Virus record (IMG/VR): IMGVR_UViG_3300025153_000204
Span: 1-47,549 of that record
Strand: one strand, 5' to 3'
Source: a virus
Length of the DNA stretch: 47,549 nucleotides
This document shows positions 24,039-31,695 of this stretch, in pieces; the first letter of the stretch is position 1, and each line of letters begins with the position of its first letter. The position numbers and the translations under genes are program-made. The notes under the pieces were generated by a model that saw only the letters and a list, made by a program, of their open reading frames with translations, searched no databases and was not told the origin of the DNA.

Positions 24039-24953
24039 TTATCCCCTTCGCATCATCGCCATCCCGGAAGCCACCTCAAGTGCGTCATACAACGTCCCAA
24101 AACCATCAGCCAATCCCTCTTTCACAATATCCTCACCTTCATATAGCTTTCCACGATAAACATCCGAATCTTCACTGATTTTCCCTTTTCGGTTCTGCTT
24201 TACGGTATTGATAAACCTGGTAGCAGATGGAATCAGAATATTATTAATCAGCGGCTCCGGGTTATCGTTATCCACCAACTCACGGTATTCGTGATTCTTC
24301 AAATCACTCTGGGGAGCATAGATCGTCTTGTGCTTAATCCCTTTCTTCTCAAGCTGCTCCTTGTAATCCATATAGGAAACGTATACTCCAATACTGCCAA
24401 AAGCAGAACTTATCAGATTATCGGCCATGAGGTAGTCACAAAACGAGCCAATATAATAGGCAGCACTGGCAACCATATCACCATGCAACACTACGGGTTT
24501 TCCTTTTGACTGCACGTACTTTATCGCTTCGATAAAGGGTGGCACAGCACCCTCTGATCCACCTCCTGAATCGACATCCAGAACCAGGGCTACAATATTT
24601 TTCAGTTCACCGGCCTTGTAAATAGCAGGTACAATCTCATTCGCGCCATAAGTACATTGTGAACCATATTTCAGAAACTCTCCGATAATCGGAATAACAG
24701 CCACGGATCCAGCCGTGGCTCCATCCATTGCCATAGCCGCTGACCGGCCACCAATAGCAAAAGCTTCCTTCGTGAAAGAGTAAGCAGTGAGAGAGAGGTC
24801 CTTCTTTTGATTCAGTAAGGCACCAGGTTTCATATTCCCATTCATAACCGACATCAGCCAGGGGAGATAAACATTCTCCACCAATCCCCGGTCAACCATC
24901 ATCCGATCCCGCATTACCTCTAATAATAGATTCGCCATTTGATTTGAATTCAT
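24039..24953 (-). CDS. S49-type (SppA/ClpP-like) prohead protease
   Basis: 304 residues. Motifs of the phage S49 family are clear: IIGEFLKYG, then VLDVDSGGGSEG near 120-130, GDMVASAAYYIGSFCDYLMA near 158-177 (nucleophilic serine in the SAAYYI segment) and FGSIGVYVSYMDYKEQLEKK near 187-206 with the lysine that completes a Ser-Lys site further on. In phage heads this protease trims the scaffold region of the capsid protein. It lies 67 bases upstream of the capsid gene, as expected. No signal peptide, so it is cytoplasmic and not a cellular SppA. Confidence 0.85.
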   Translation of the reverse strand: MNSNQMANLLLEVMRDRMMVDRGLVENVYLPWLMSVMNGNMKPGALLNQKKDLSLTAYSFTKEAFAIGGRSAAMAMDGATAGSVAVIPIIGEFLKYGSQCTYGANEIVPAIYKAGELKNIVALVLDVDSGGGSEGAVPPFIEAIKYVQSKGKPVVLHGDMVASAAYYIGSFCDYLMADNLISSAFGSIGVYVSYMDYKEQLEKKGIKHKTIYAPQSDLKNHEYRELVDNDNPEPLINNILIPSATRFINTVKQNRKGKISEDSDVYRGKLYEGEDIVKEGLADGFGTLYDALEVASGMAMMRRG

Positions 24954-25043
24954 TTTAACGGTACAATTTTAATCACGCAATTTCGGATGGCATAGGACGA
25001 TATCAATTGATTTGTAGGTGTAACCCTCCGTGATTGCCCCAAA

Positions 25044-25055
25044 ATCATGCATGAT
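25044..25055. promoter_or_regulatory. 12-base perfect palindrome
   Basis: ATCATGCATGAT reads the same on both strands and lies in the gap upstream of the S49 protease gene. It could be an operator of a dimeric regulator. No second copy seen nearby. Confidence 0.3.
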
Positions 25056-25120
25056 TACCCTCCTATATTTTGTAATCGCTAAAATCCTTCTGGATTGCGC
25101 CACATCCCCAAAAACACCAA

Positions 25121-25147
25121 GAGCAGGAAATCTTTCGATCCCTGCTC
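25121..25147 (-). terminator. Hairpin terminator candidate
   Basis: On the - strand, GAGCAGG and CCTGCTC form a 7-bp stem with a 13-base loop, followed by TTGGTGTTTTT. It lies about 140 bases after the stop of the 176-residue gene, so it may end that transcript. Confidence 0.45.
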
Positions 25148-25287
25148 CCGATTAAATATCAGTCAGATATTATCAACACATTACACGCAAATTCAAATTG
25201 TCTTGTTGGTCTTAATGATCCTTCATATTCTGCTAAATCTCTAATTCTCAATTTAAACTACCTATCCTGATTTTGTATTAACATATT

Positions 25288-25818
25288 TTAACAATTAATA
25301 TTCTCATTCTTCTTCTTCACGACAAACCTCCGGTTGATCTCCTTCTTTTTATACCGGGTAAATAACTTGTACAACCGGTCAAACGAATCCCGGTCATCCG
25401 AATCAAATCCAAACTCATCAATCAACACAATCGTGCATTGCTGCCGGTCTAATGTAATCATGTTACCATCCTCCCGTTTCTCGGCACGTTTCATTAATTT
25501 CCCGATGCGCTCCTGGATGATCCAATCGTAATACTCTTTGATTTTTGCTTTGAATACCATCTCTTTTACTTTTGAGAGATACCTGAAATGAGCAGGATTC
25601 TTATATTCAAAATTCGGTAACGCTATTTTAAACAAATAACCATCAACCTCCAGATCGACATACCCGTGAGGCTTGGTACTAACAAAGTGCTCAAGCATGG
25701 TGTTAAACCGATGTCTGGCCGGAAACTCAAAAATTTCCGACTCACATGAAAAATGACTCCTCAAAAACCTTTGGTAATGAGGATCAAGTTTAATAACGAT
25801 ATAATATTGTGATGCCAT
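25288..25818 (-). CDS. Hypothetical phage-type protein (176 aa)
   Basis: It starts MASQYYIVIKLDPHYQRFLR. The C-terminal third has a helix-turn-helix-like stretch (DDRDSFDRLYKLFTRYKKKE, followed by INRRFVVKKK), preceded by an acidic FGFDSDD loop. A basic C-terminus and helix pair suggest nucleic-acid binding, in the manner of Mu-type C or transcription activator-like proteins; this is a weak inference. It follows the 149-residue gene by 12 bases and precedes the intergenic gap before the protease. Confidence 0.6.
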   Translation of the reverse strand: MASQYYIVIKLDPHYQRFLRSHFSCESEIFEFPARHRFNTMLEHFVSTKPHGYVDLEVDGYLFKIALPNFEYKNPAHFRYLSKVKEMVFKAKIKEYYDWIIQERIGKLMKRAEKREDGNMITLDRQQCTIVLIDEFGFDSDDRDSFDRLYKLFTRYKKKEINRRFVVKKKNENINC

Positions 25819-25830
25819 CTTGTGTCTTTT

Positions 25831-26280
25831 TTATTGATTCAACCACATAAAATCCTTTGTGCTTTTATACTCAAACCCAAGCACATTACCTTTTTGTGTA
25901 TTGAGTATAACTGAAGCAAACAACCTTAGTTTGCGATTTTTTCCGCCGCAAATAATAGCGCTCCCGCTCTCAAAAGTCAGTTTCAGTGCAATCGACCGGC
26001 CACAAAAGCGATTCAGCTCAGCGGTCATGTCAGCTGAACCTCCTGGAATTTTCATTTCGTATTTGCTTTCGATTAGCCTTCCGGAAGGAGGCATACTTTC
26101 CTGGGTAGTCAATAGGGCACTTCCAGGCGTAAAATAAACAGGATGCCACACTTTACCGGAAACGAGCGTAACCGATATTTTATTTGAACCAATCCGCATC
26201 TCCGAATCAATATCGCCCGGAAACACATACTCACACCCAACAATAGGATCGTTGGGATGTTGCTTTTCATTAATAATCAT
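25831..26280 (-). CDS. Hypothetical phage-type structural protein (149 aa)
   Basis: A strand-rich product starting MIINEKQHPNDPIVGCEYVF, with segments GSNKISVTLVSGKVWHP and GKNRKLRLFASVILNTQKG. The beta-rich pattern, absence of a signal peptide and position at the head of the leftward phage gene run suggest a small head-tail or virion protein. I recognise no named family. A hairpin with 9-bp arms lies 9 bases upstream of its start. Confidence 0.5.
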   Translation of the reverse strand: MIINEKQHPNDPIVGCEYVFPGDIDSEMRIGSNKISVTLVSGKVWHPVYFTPGSALLTTQESMPPSGRLIESKYEMKIPGGSADMTAELNRFCGRSIALKLTFESGSAIICGGKNRKLRLFASVILNTQKGNVLGFEYKSTKDFMWLNQ

Positions 26281-26288
26281 GAATTAAA

Positions 26289-26320
26289 GGTTTTAGATAT
26301 TACTAAAAATGTCTAAAACC
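26289..26320 (-). promoter_or_regulatory. Perfect 9-bp inverted repeat at the phage/defence boundary
   Basis: GGTTTTAGA and TCTAAAACC enclose 14 bases. It lies between the stop of the TatD-like gene and the start of the 149-residue phage-type gene, followed on the - strand by CTTTAATT. It could be a weak terminator for the defence operon, an operator, or part of an attachment site. Not resolvable here. Confidence 0.4.
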
Positions 26321-26422
26321 CCACTGGCGGTAGGAATGTTCAAAGATAAGAATTCATGATAGAAGAAGAAATTTTTGAAGACAAATAATGAGCAGAATTG
26401 CATTCCCCCCGGATTATCCAAA

Positions 26423-27130
26423 CTAAACTATTTTTGAGACCAATCCTTTAAAATTTTTATCAATCAACTCTTCTACTTCTATTTCAGAGACTTCCCACAG
26501 AATAGAAATATGATTGTAAATCAATGAGATATTACTTTGCCCAATAAATGGAAAATCTGTTTCTGTTAACATCAATTCTTTGGGAATCTTTTTAATAATT
26601 TCTCGCCCATGTTCAGATTCAAGCATTGCTGAATTGATTGAAAAAAAGAAGCCTGAATCTATTATCCGTTTTAAAACACTAAGAGAACCAGAATACCAAT
26701 GAAAAATAGCATTTTCAATCTTCTTTTCTAGCAACATTTCTAAAGTTTCCTTTTCTGCTCTTCTGGAATGTAAACTCAAAATCTTTCGTTGCCCTTTAAT
26801 GCAGTTAAGTACATAGTCAAAACTTTCAATCTGAGTTTTTTTTGTGGAAAATCCTTCTCGTGAGAAGTCTAAGCCAACTTCTCCAATGTATGACGTTTGA
26901 TTAAGATACTCAGCAAATTTCGAATATTCTTTAGGATGTTCACTCGCTTTTAAAGGATGTAGCCCTAAGGCAAGCCTAATATGTCTGAAATTTTTCAAGT
27001 GATTTGCACCCATCTGGAAATGACTTGGCAGGTTTGTCATTCCGATTGTTACTATTTTCTTTTTCTCATTATCTGAGATATATTTTTCTGGATTTTGTGC
27101 CATATCAAAATGGCAATGAACATCTATCAT
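26423..27130 (-). CDS. qatD: QatD: TatD-family DNase
   Basis: 235 residues. The metal-dependent hydrolase motifs of TatD are visible: DVHCHFD at the N-terminus (H5, H7), YIGEVGLDFS near 82-91, SLHSRRAEKE near 117-127, FHWYSGS near 141-147 and the final TETDFPF near 190. TatD proteins are 3'-5' DNases. The start overlaps the QatC stop by 4 bases (ATGA), and the order matches the published QatABCD anti-phage system of Gao and co-workers (2020). It is the last gene of that operon. Role inferred from the family: DNA processing in the Qat response. Confidence 0.9.
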   Translation of the reverse strand: MIDVHCHFDMAQNPEKYISDNEKKKIVTIGMTNLPSHFQMGANHLKNFRHIRLALGLHPLKASEHPKEYSKFAEYLNQTSYIGEVGLDFSREGFSTKKTQIESFDYVLNCIKGQRKILSLHSRRAEKETLEMLLEKKIENAIFHWYSGSLSVLKRIIDSGFFFSINSAMLESEHGREIIKKIPKELMLTETDFPFIGQSNISLIYNHISILWEVSEIEVEELIDKNFKGLVSKIV

Positions 27131-28497
27131 TTTATTCCTAAGATATTTTTAATTTCAACACTTCCTTTTTCTTGAATCCATTTATTGATTTCAATCCGAG
27201 TTCTTTTCACAACATGTGCGTACTCACTAACTTTTTCTAATGGTAAAGTTCCATTTACCAAGAGGTTTTTTTCAATATCCTCAATTGTTAATGGTTTTTT
27301 CATATAATCAATAAAAGCCGGAATATCTGGTAATTTTTCCAAAGGATATTTTATTGGATTAAAAAGATTCGTTCCTATAATTTCCTTATCTAGTCCAATC
27401 TTATGTAAGGCAACTCTGCGGTAAATACACGGCATACATATTCCACAATGATTTGTACCTTCCTCAATATCTCTTATATCTTTTCGAGTTCCCCTTTTTC
27501 CACAAGAACATGAGCTGCTATACGTTGCTAATATAAAATTTCTATCTCTACATTCTTCTACCATTTCACCTTTTGTTTTCATTTCATAATCATTCTTTAT
27601 AGGATGATTCAAACCTAATTTGGAAATAAAACTTTCAACTTTTTTCAGATAATATGGATGAGCTGTCCTTGTACTACAACTACTCCGTCTTGAAGGTGTC
27701 AACGGATGATTTAATGAAATTGTTCCATTTTCCGGAATTAAAATCTCCATTCCATCTCTGATTGAATGAGTCACAAAAATTGCTTGACAAAGAAACAGAA
27801 AAGACCTACTTCTAAGGGTTGTTTCTTTATTTACGGAATTCCCATTTATATCAAGTTTAGATAAGTCTACTCTTGTTTGTATTATATGATATTGATTCTT
27901 ATATTTTGGAAGTAATTTTACATTAAGCTTGTCCTGGTCTGATTTAGGTCCTTTAAAAATAGAATCATAGTGTGAAACAAGAGCTAATCTATCGTTTGAT
28001 TTTGACAACTGGTCAATTACTCCAATTAAAGAATCTAAACCTCCAGAGAAAAGACTTACTTTTTTAAATGCATTACGAAATTCATCTTTATAAACTTTTC
28101 CCTTTGTTTTGAGTAAATATAGAATTGATTTTTCTCTTTTTACGAATGAGATGCTCCAGTTGTCCCCTGTTAGAAATGAAAGTAATTGTTCCAAATCAAT
28201 TTTACCAGCATTGAAAATCTCAGGAGATTCAACCGGAAATACAACCTCGATATCACGAGACCAATGATTAATTGAAAAATCTTTTCTTGGCAATAAAATA
28301 TCTATGCCATAAACATAACAACCTAATAAAAAAACATCGAATGCCACTCCACTTTTTTGTTTAGTGAACTTATATAAGTTTTCGTATTCAATATTCAATG
28401 GAACGGATATCTCATTACCTTTTGAATCCTCAAATCCTAGTTTGATTCGAGAAAATTCACCTTTATGCGCGTTAGGAATATCAATATTAATTTTCAT
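27127..28497 (-). CDS. qatC: QatC: QueC-like ATP-dependent enzyme
   Basis: I take ATG at 28497 as start: it gives MKINIDIPNA and an 11-base overlap with QatB, while the longer frame from 28527 overlaps by 41 bases. The product has 456 residues. The PP-loop SLFSGGLDSL (SGGLDS at 151-156) marks an adenylating enzyme of the QueC family. A cysteine cluster CSCGKRG...HCGICMPC near 338-370 fits the QueC zinc site. An N-terminal region of about 140 residues, unlike cellular QueC (about 230 residues), is specific to defence versions. QueC makes a 7-deazaguanine precursor; what QatC modifies is not settled. An ATGA overlap connects it to QatD. Confidence 0.9.
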   Translation of the reverse strand: MKINIDIPNAHKGEFSRIKLGFEDSKGNEISVPLNIEYENLYKFTKQKSGVAFDVFLLGCYVYGIDILLPRKDFSINHWSRDIEVVFPVESPEIFNAGKIDLEQLLSFLTGDNWSISFVKREKSILYLLKTKGKVYKDEFRNAFKKVSLFSGGLDSLIGVIDQLSKSNDRLALVSHYDSIFKGPKSDQDKLNVKLLPKYKNQYHIIQTRVDLSKLDINGNSVNKETTLRSRSFLFLCQAIFVTHSIRDGMEILIPENGTISLNHPLTPSRRSSCSTRTAHPYYLKKVESFISKLGLNHPIKNDYEMKTKGEMVEECRDRNFILATYSSSCSCGKRGTRKDIRDIEEGTNHCGICMPCIYRRVALHKIGLDKEIIGTNLFNPIKYPLEKLPDIPAFIDYMKKPLTIEDIEKNLLVNGTLPLEKVSEYAHVVKRTRIEINKWIQEKGSVEIKNILGIK

Positions 28498-29227
28498 GAT
28501 TTTCGAATGCTTTAAGTGTGTCTTCAAAAATATTCTTAACTAAACTATCTCCTTCTTTTCCTGGCCAATCAATTTTACTTAAGTCTCTCTTTAGTGCTAT
28601 ATTCTTTAATTTTTCAACTAGAAAATTTTTTAGTTGAGTATAAAAATTAGCAGTAGCCTGTCCTCCTTTCTCTTCTATCAATTTTTCATAAAAATCGATA
28701 GACAAATGCTCATAAATATAGTAGGCATAATACTTTATTAAGAGTTCTTCAGTTCCATATTCGTTAATCTTTGCTTCAAAATTCTTTTCTAAATCTTGAA
28801 ATGTCTTTGCATCACTACCTATTTCTTCCAGTAATTGTCTTTCAGCTTCTTTTGCTGCAGTTTCATCTAATGTAGATGCAACGCCGGAACAATATTCGAG
28901 TAAGTAATTTATTGCATCACTTGCTTTTGTGTTATCGGAAAATTCAAAGCCAATATTGGATAATGCAGGCCTAAGACCCTGTGACCTTACATTATTTAAA
29001 AATCCGCCTAATTTTCTTGCAGTTTTTAATCCTGCCTTTCCTGCAATTCCAGATCTTCCTCTTCCTCCATAACTTGAACCTCCTAGTAATGCTGTAAAAT
29101 TGGATGTTATGTTATTGAAATTAGTAGAAGATATTTTTCCGGTGTCACAAGCATGAGTGACGCTGCTACTTAACTTTGACCAGTTTGGGTTGCCATTAAT
29201 CCCACCATAAGACTTTGAAGTTCCCAT
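28487..29227 (-). CDS. qatB: QatB
   Basis: 246 residues starting MGTSKSYGGINGNPNW, the Gly/Ser-rich opening I associate with QatB proteins. Then a Gly-rich stretch (LLGGSSYGGRGRSGIAGK) and a long helical C-terminal half (about 85-246) with Tyr-rich helices and acidic ends. No catalytic motif and no membrane segment. The start codon overlaps the QatA stop by one base (TAATG). QatB is a required component of the Qat system, and its molecular role is unknown to me. Confidence 0.85.
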   Translation of the reverse strand: MGTSKSYGGINGNPNWSKLSSSVTHACDTGKISSTNFNNITSNFTALLGGSSYGGRGRSGIAGKAGLKTARKLGGFLNNVRSQGLRPALSNIGFEFSDNTKASDAINYLLEYCSGVASTLDETAAKEAERQLLEEIGSDAKTFQDLEKNFEAKINEYGTEELLIKYYAYYIYEHLSIDFYEKLIEEKGGQATANFYTQLKNFLVEKLKNIALKRDLSKIDWPGKEGDSLVKNIFEDTLKAFENHEN

Positions 29228-31065
29228 TATAATTTACGTTTTTGTGTCTTTTCTAGGAATTGGTTAAATTCAATATGTTTTACATTGAACCTTTTCATAG
29301 ATTCAGTTACTGCTGGTGGAATTTTCTTTCCAACGCTTAATAACGTTTCAACATAGATTGATTTACAATCTATACCTTCTTCCAATGAGCAATTAAATAT
29401 GTCATAATATCTCTGTTTTTCAGGTTCTGTGATAATTCGCTGTTTAAGTAAATTGTAAAATGCTATTTGATCATTATTACTAAGTGCTTTTAAATCTTCA
29501 TTTAAGAATTTTTTAGTAAGTTTAATCGGCATTCCATCTGGTTCGAGTTTTAACATTAAAGATTTAACTATAGGTGGTACCAATAGATTGCTTTGCATAG
29601 ATGATAGCTTATCTCTTGAAATCCAATAATAATCTCTTAAGTCAACTTTAGAAAGGTGAGGCTTAACACTTAGCCAATTTATTATTTTGGCTTTATTCCA
29701 TCCCTTTAATTCATCTGGAAAATTCAAGTTTTTATTTCCTTTAGTGCAGCATATTTCTTCCAATATACCCAATTCAGTTGCAAGACCTTTATTGGATATT
29801 TGCCAATTATACAACGTTTCAAAAAGTTTTGGTTCCGCATATTCAAGAATCATCAGCTTTGCTAAGAAGTCATCTTTGAAATCTTTGATATTTGCTATGG
29901 CTGCCAATTTCTTCCTTAGCATAAATGTATTTAAAAAGCGCTTAATCTGTCGTGGATTACCATATAGGCTTTCCGAAATAATTGGCGACAGTTTGGCAAT
30001 TAAGGAAACATTTTGTTCTAATTTAGCAGCTTTGTCAGCACCTACTGCTTGTTTGACTTTTGTAAAATCAAAAACAGAATATCTATCTTTTTCTCGAAAT
30101 TTTTTAAATGCTTCAAGTACCGTTATAAAATCAGATGAGTCGTCTAAGTCATTCTCACAGAAAAGCAAAGTTATATATGTTTCTACTTCATAATCAGATA
30201 ATTTTGGTAAATTATAGGGTATTTGGATTAGTTTTTCAAGATAGTCATTCACAATTCTATCATTAGTGTTTTCGGCACTACCATCAATAATTTTATTCTT
30301 GTATCTATATTCTATGGCGTGCCTAACGATACGAGGGTCTGCACCAATGACAAAGGCAGTATTTTTCACATTTAAAAATAATTTGATTGCTTCTAGATTA
30401 TCAATAATTCTGTCTGGCAAGCATCTGTCAAGGTCATCAATAATAATCACAAGTTTTTTTATTTTGGACTTTTCCAGTAATTTTTCGAAGTCATCTCGAA
30501 ACTTACGAACTAAATCAAACTTATTTGAATCATCAGTATCAGTTATGAATTGTTTAAGAAAATTTTCAGTATCATGTCCTTGCAATTGAGCTACCAAATC
30601 TTTTGGATTTTTTACGGCATCCTTTAACCCATTTACTATTTGAGGAATAGCACTTAATCCGCTTGACATAAGAGCAGCTGTTGCAGGTAAAGCAATATTT
30701 TTCATGCTAAACCCAATAACCCGCATCCAATTAACCGACTTGAATAACTTTTTTATATCTTCTTTTAATCCCTCTCCAAATTTTTTCTCATCCTCAAATG
30801 CTTTTATAATTGTTTCGAGCAATGCCGCCTTTGCGTCATCGTATCCTTCAAATACCCATCCATTAAAAAAAAGGCATGCTGTATTATCCTCTTTTTCAAA
30901 TTCACTTTTGAGTACTTCTAAAATACTTGATTTGCCACTTCCCCAGTCTCCAAATAGTCCAATTGTAAGAGGCAGCATTTTATCATCGTTGATGAGTTCC
31001 TTTATTAAGTTTGCATGTACATCAAATCCTAAAAAATCTTTATCGGTTATGTTGTCTGTCCACAT
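29227..31065 (-). CDS. qatA: QatA: KAP-family P-loop NTPase
   Basis: 612 residues. Walker A is GDWGSGKSS (39-47) and Walker B is LVIIIDDLDRC (205-215), the KAP signature with the DDLDRC motif. A hydrophobic insertion (about 115-145, FSMKNIALPATAALMSSG) between the two resembles the membrane-associated insertion of KAP NTPases. The C-terminal 300 residues are helical. It is the first gene of the QatABCD operon, and likely the sensor or energy module. The A/T-rich leader region upstream also holds a small 44-residue frame. Confidence 0.9.
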   Translation of the reverse strand: MWTDNITDKDFLGFDVHANLIKELINDDKMLPLTIGLFGDWGSGKSSILEVLKSEFEKEDNTACLFFNGWVFEGYDDAKAALLETIIKAFEDEKKFGEGLKEDIKKLFKSVNWMRVIGFSMKNIALPATAALMSSGLSAIPQIVNGLKDAVKNPKDLVAQLQGHDTENFLKQFITDTDDSNKFDLVRKFRDDFEKLLEKSKIKKLVIIIDDLDRCLPDRIIDNLEAIKLFLNVKNTAFVIGADPRIVRHAIEYRYKNKIIDGSAENTNDRIVNDYLEKLIQIPYNLPKLSDYEVETYITLLFCENDLDDSSDFITVLEAFKKFREKDRYSVFDFTKVKQAVGADKAAKLEQNVSLIAKLSPIISESLYGNPRQIKRFLNTFMLRKKLAAIANIKDFKDDFLAKLMILEYAEPKLFETLYNWQISNKGLATELGILEEICCTKGNKNLNFPDELKGWNKAKIINWLSVKPHLSKVDLRDYYWISRDKLSSMQSNLLVPPIVKSLMLKLEPDGMPIKLTKKFLNEDLKALSNNDQIAFYNLLKQRIITEPEKQRYYDIFNCSLEEGIDCKSIYVETLLSVGKKIPPAVTESMKRFNVKHIEFNQFLEKTQKRKL

Positions 31066-31102
31066 TTTTTTTGTTTTTACATTTTTTTAATACGATATAA
31101 TT

Positions 31103-31237
31103 TCAGTGCATTTGTTTCATTAACCTCATAAGCAACTTATGTTGTTTTATGATTAGCTTGTTAAGCTTGTTATACTCTGTGATGATGTAATTGCCATTTT
31201 TATTATTTAAGTGCCTGTCGATTGAAATAATCTTCAT
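31103..31237 (-). CDS. Small basic protein (44 aa) coupled to the 111-residue gene
   Basis: The frame starts at ATG 31237, whose last bases form the TGA stop of the upstream 111-residue gene (ATGA overlap). It ends at TGA 31103-31105, 37 bases before qatA. The product is basic and helical, opening MKIISIDRHLNNK and ending LMKQMH. A perfect tandem 9-base repeat (AGCTTGTTA x2, 31155-31172) encodes YNKLNKL. The stop-start coupling argues for real translation. No family recognised. It is too short for most gene callers. Confidence 0.5.
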   Translation of the reverse strand: MKIISIDRHLNNKNGNYIITEYNKLNKLIIKQHKLLMRLMKQMH

Positions 31238-31569
31238 TTTTCTAATAAGCTGAATATATCATAGTGAATTTGTCTAATTGCATTATCCAAATCTTTTTTG
31301 TACTCATGTTGTCTTACTTTTGCAGCATTTTTTTTAATACTCATTTTGTAAGAGTAATCTGCATAATAAACTTCTTTGCCTAAAGTATGGTATAAAGCGG
31401 AATGAATCATTGAATAATGCTCACCATCATCTATTTCATTCAATTGATTAATTAGGTCAAGAATCTGCTTTACCAAATATTCCAAGCTATAAGGTTTTTG
31501 ATGTAAAGATTGCATATTACTTATTTCGTTATACAACTCATTGATTTTCCTTAAGTATTCTTCTTTCAT
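31234..31569 (-). CDS. Small helical protein between BREX and Qat (111 aa)
   Basis: A helical product opening MKEEYLRKINELYNEISNMQ. It is moderately basic at the C-terminal half (MSIKKNAAKVRQHEYKKDL) and ends in a hydrophobic helix FSLLEK. No signal peptide or membrane helix. It lies 127 bases downstream of brxL and 168 bases upstream of qatA, coupled by ATGA to a 44-residue frame. The pair could be an accessory regulator or an antitoxin-toxin-like unit; nothing in the sequence fixes this. Confidence 0.6.
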   Translation of the reverse strand: MKEEYLRKINELYNEISNMQSLHQKPYSLEYLVKQILDLINQLNEIDDGEHYSMIHSALYHTLGKEVYYADYSYKMSIKKNAAKVRQHEYKKDLDNAIRQIHYDIFSLLEK

Positions 31570-31695
31570 TGTAACTTTGTTTTTGAATATTTTAAATATT
31601 TTTGAGTTTATTTCGTCTATCTATGAGTGTATCTGTAGAATTCGATTGCCTGAATTTATTTTCCCCTTATGCTCCATAATAACTATATTTTAAAT

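Larger units (their letters stand above)
24954..25287. other. 334-base intergenic stretch without a gene
   Basis: No convincing reading frame. It contains a 12-base perfect palindrome (25044-25055), a decayed relative of the CTGTGT hairpin around 25014-25040 (arms resembling GATTGCCCC), a short hairpin AATCC/GGATT near 25084-25097, and a terminator-like hairpin at 25121-25147. It probably separates two transcription units and may hold the promoter of the protease-capsid genes. Confidence 0.6.

Noticed and set aside
31127-31172. Dyad CATAAGCAACTTATG and tandem AGCTTGTTA repeats upstream of qatA as an operator
   Set aside because: Both lie within the 44-residue coding frame (HKLLM and NKLNKL) and are explained by it, although an added regulatory role is not excluded.
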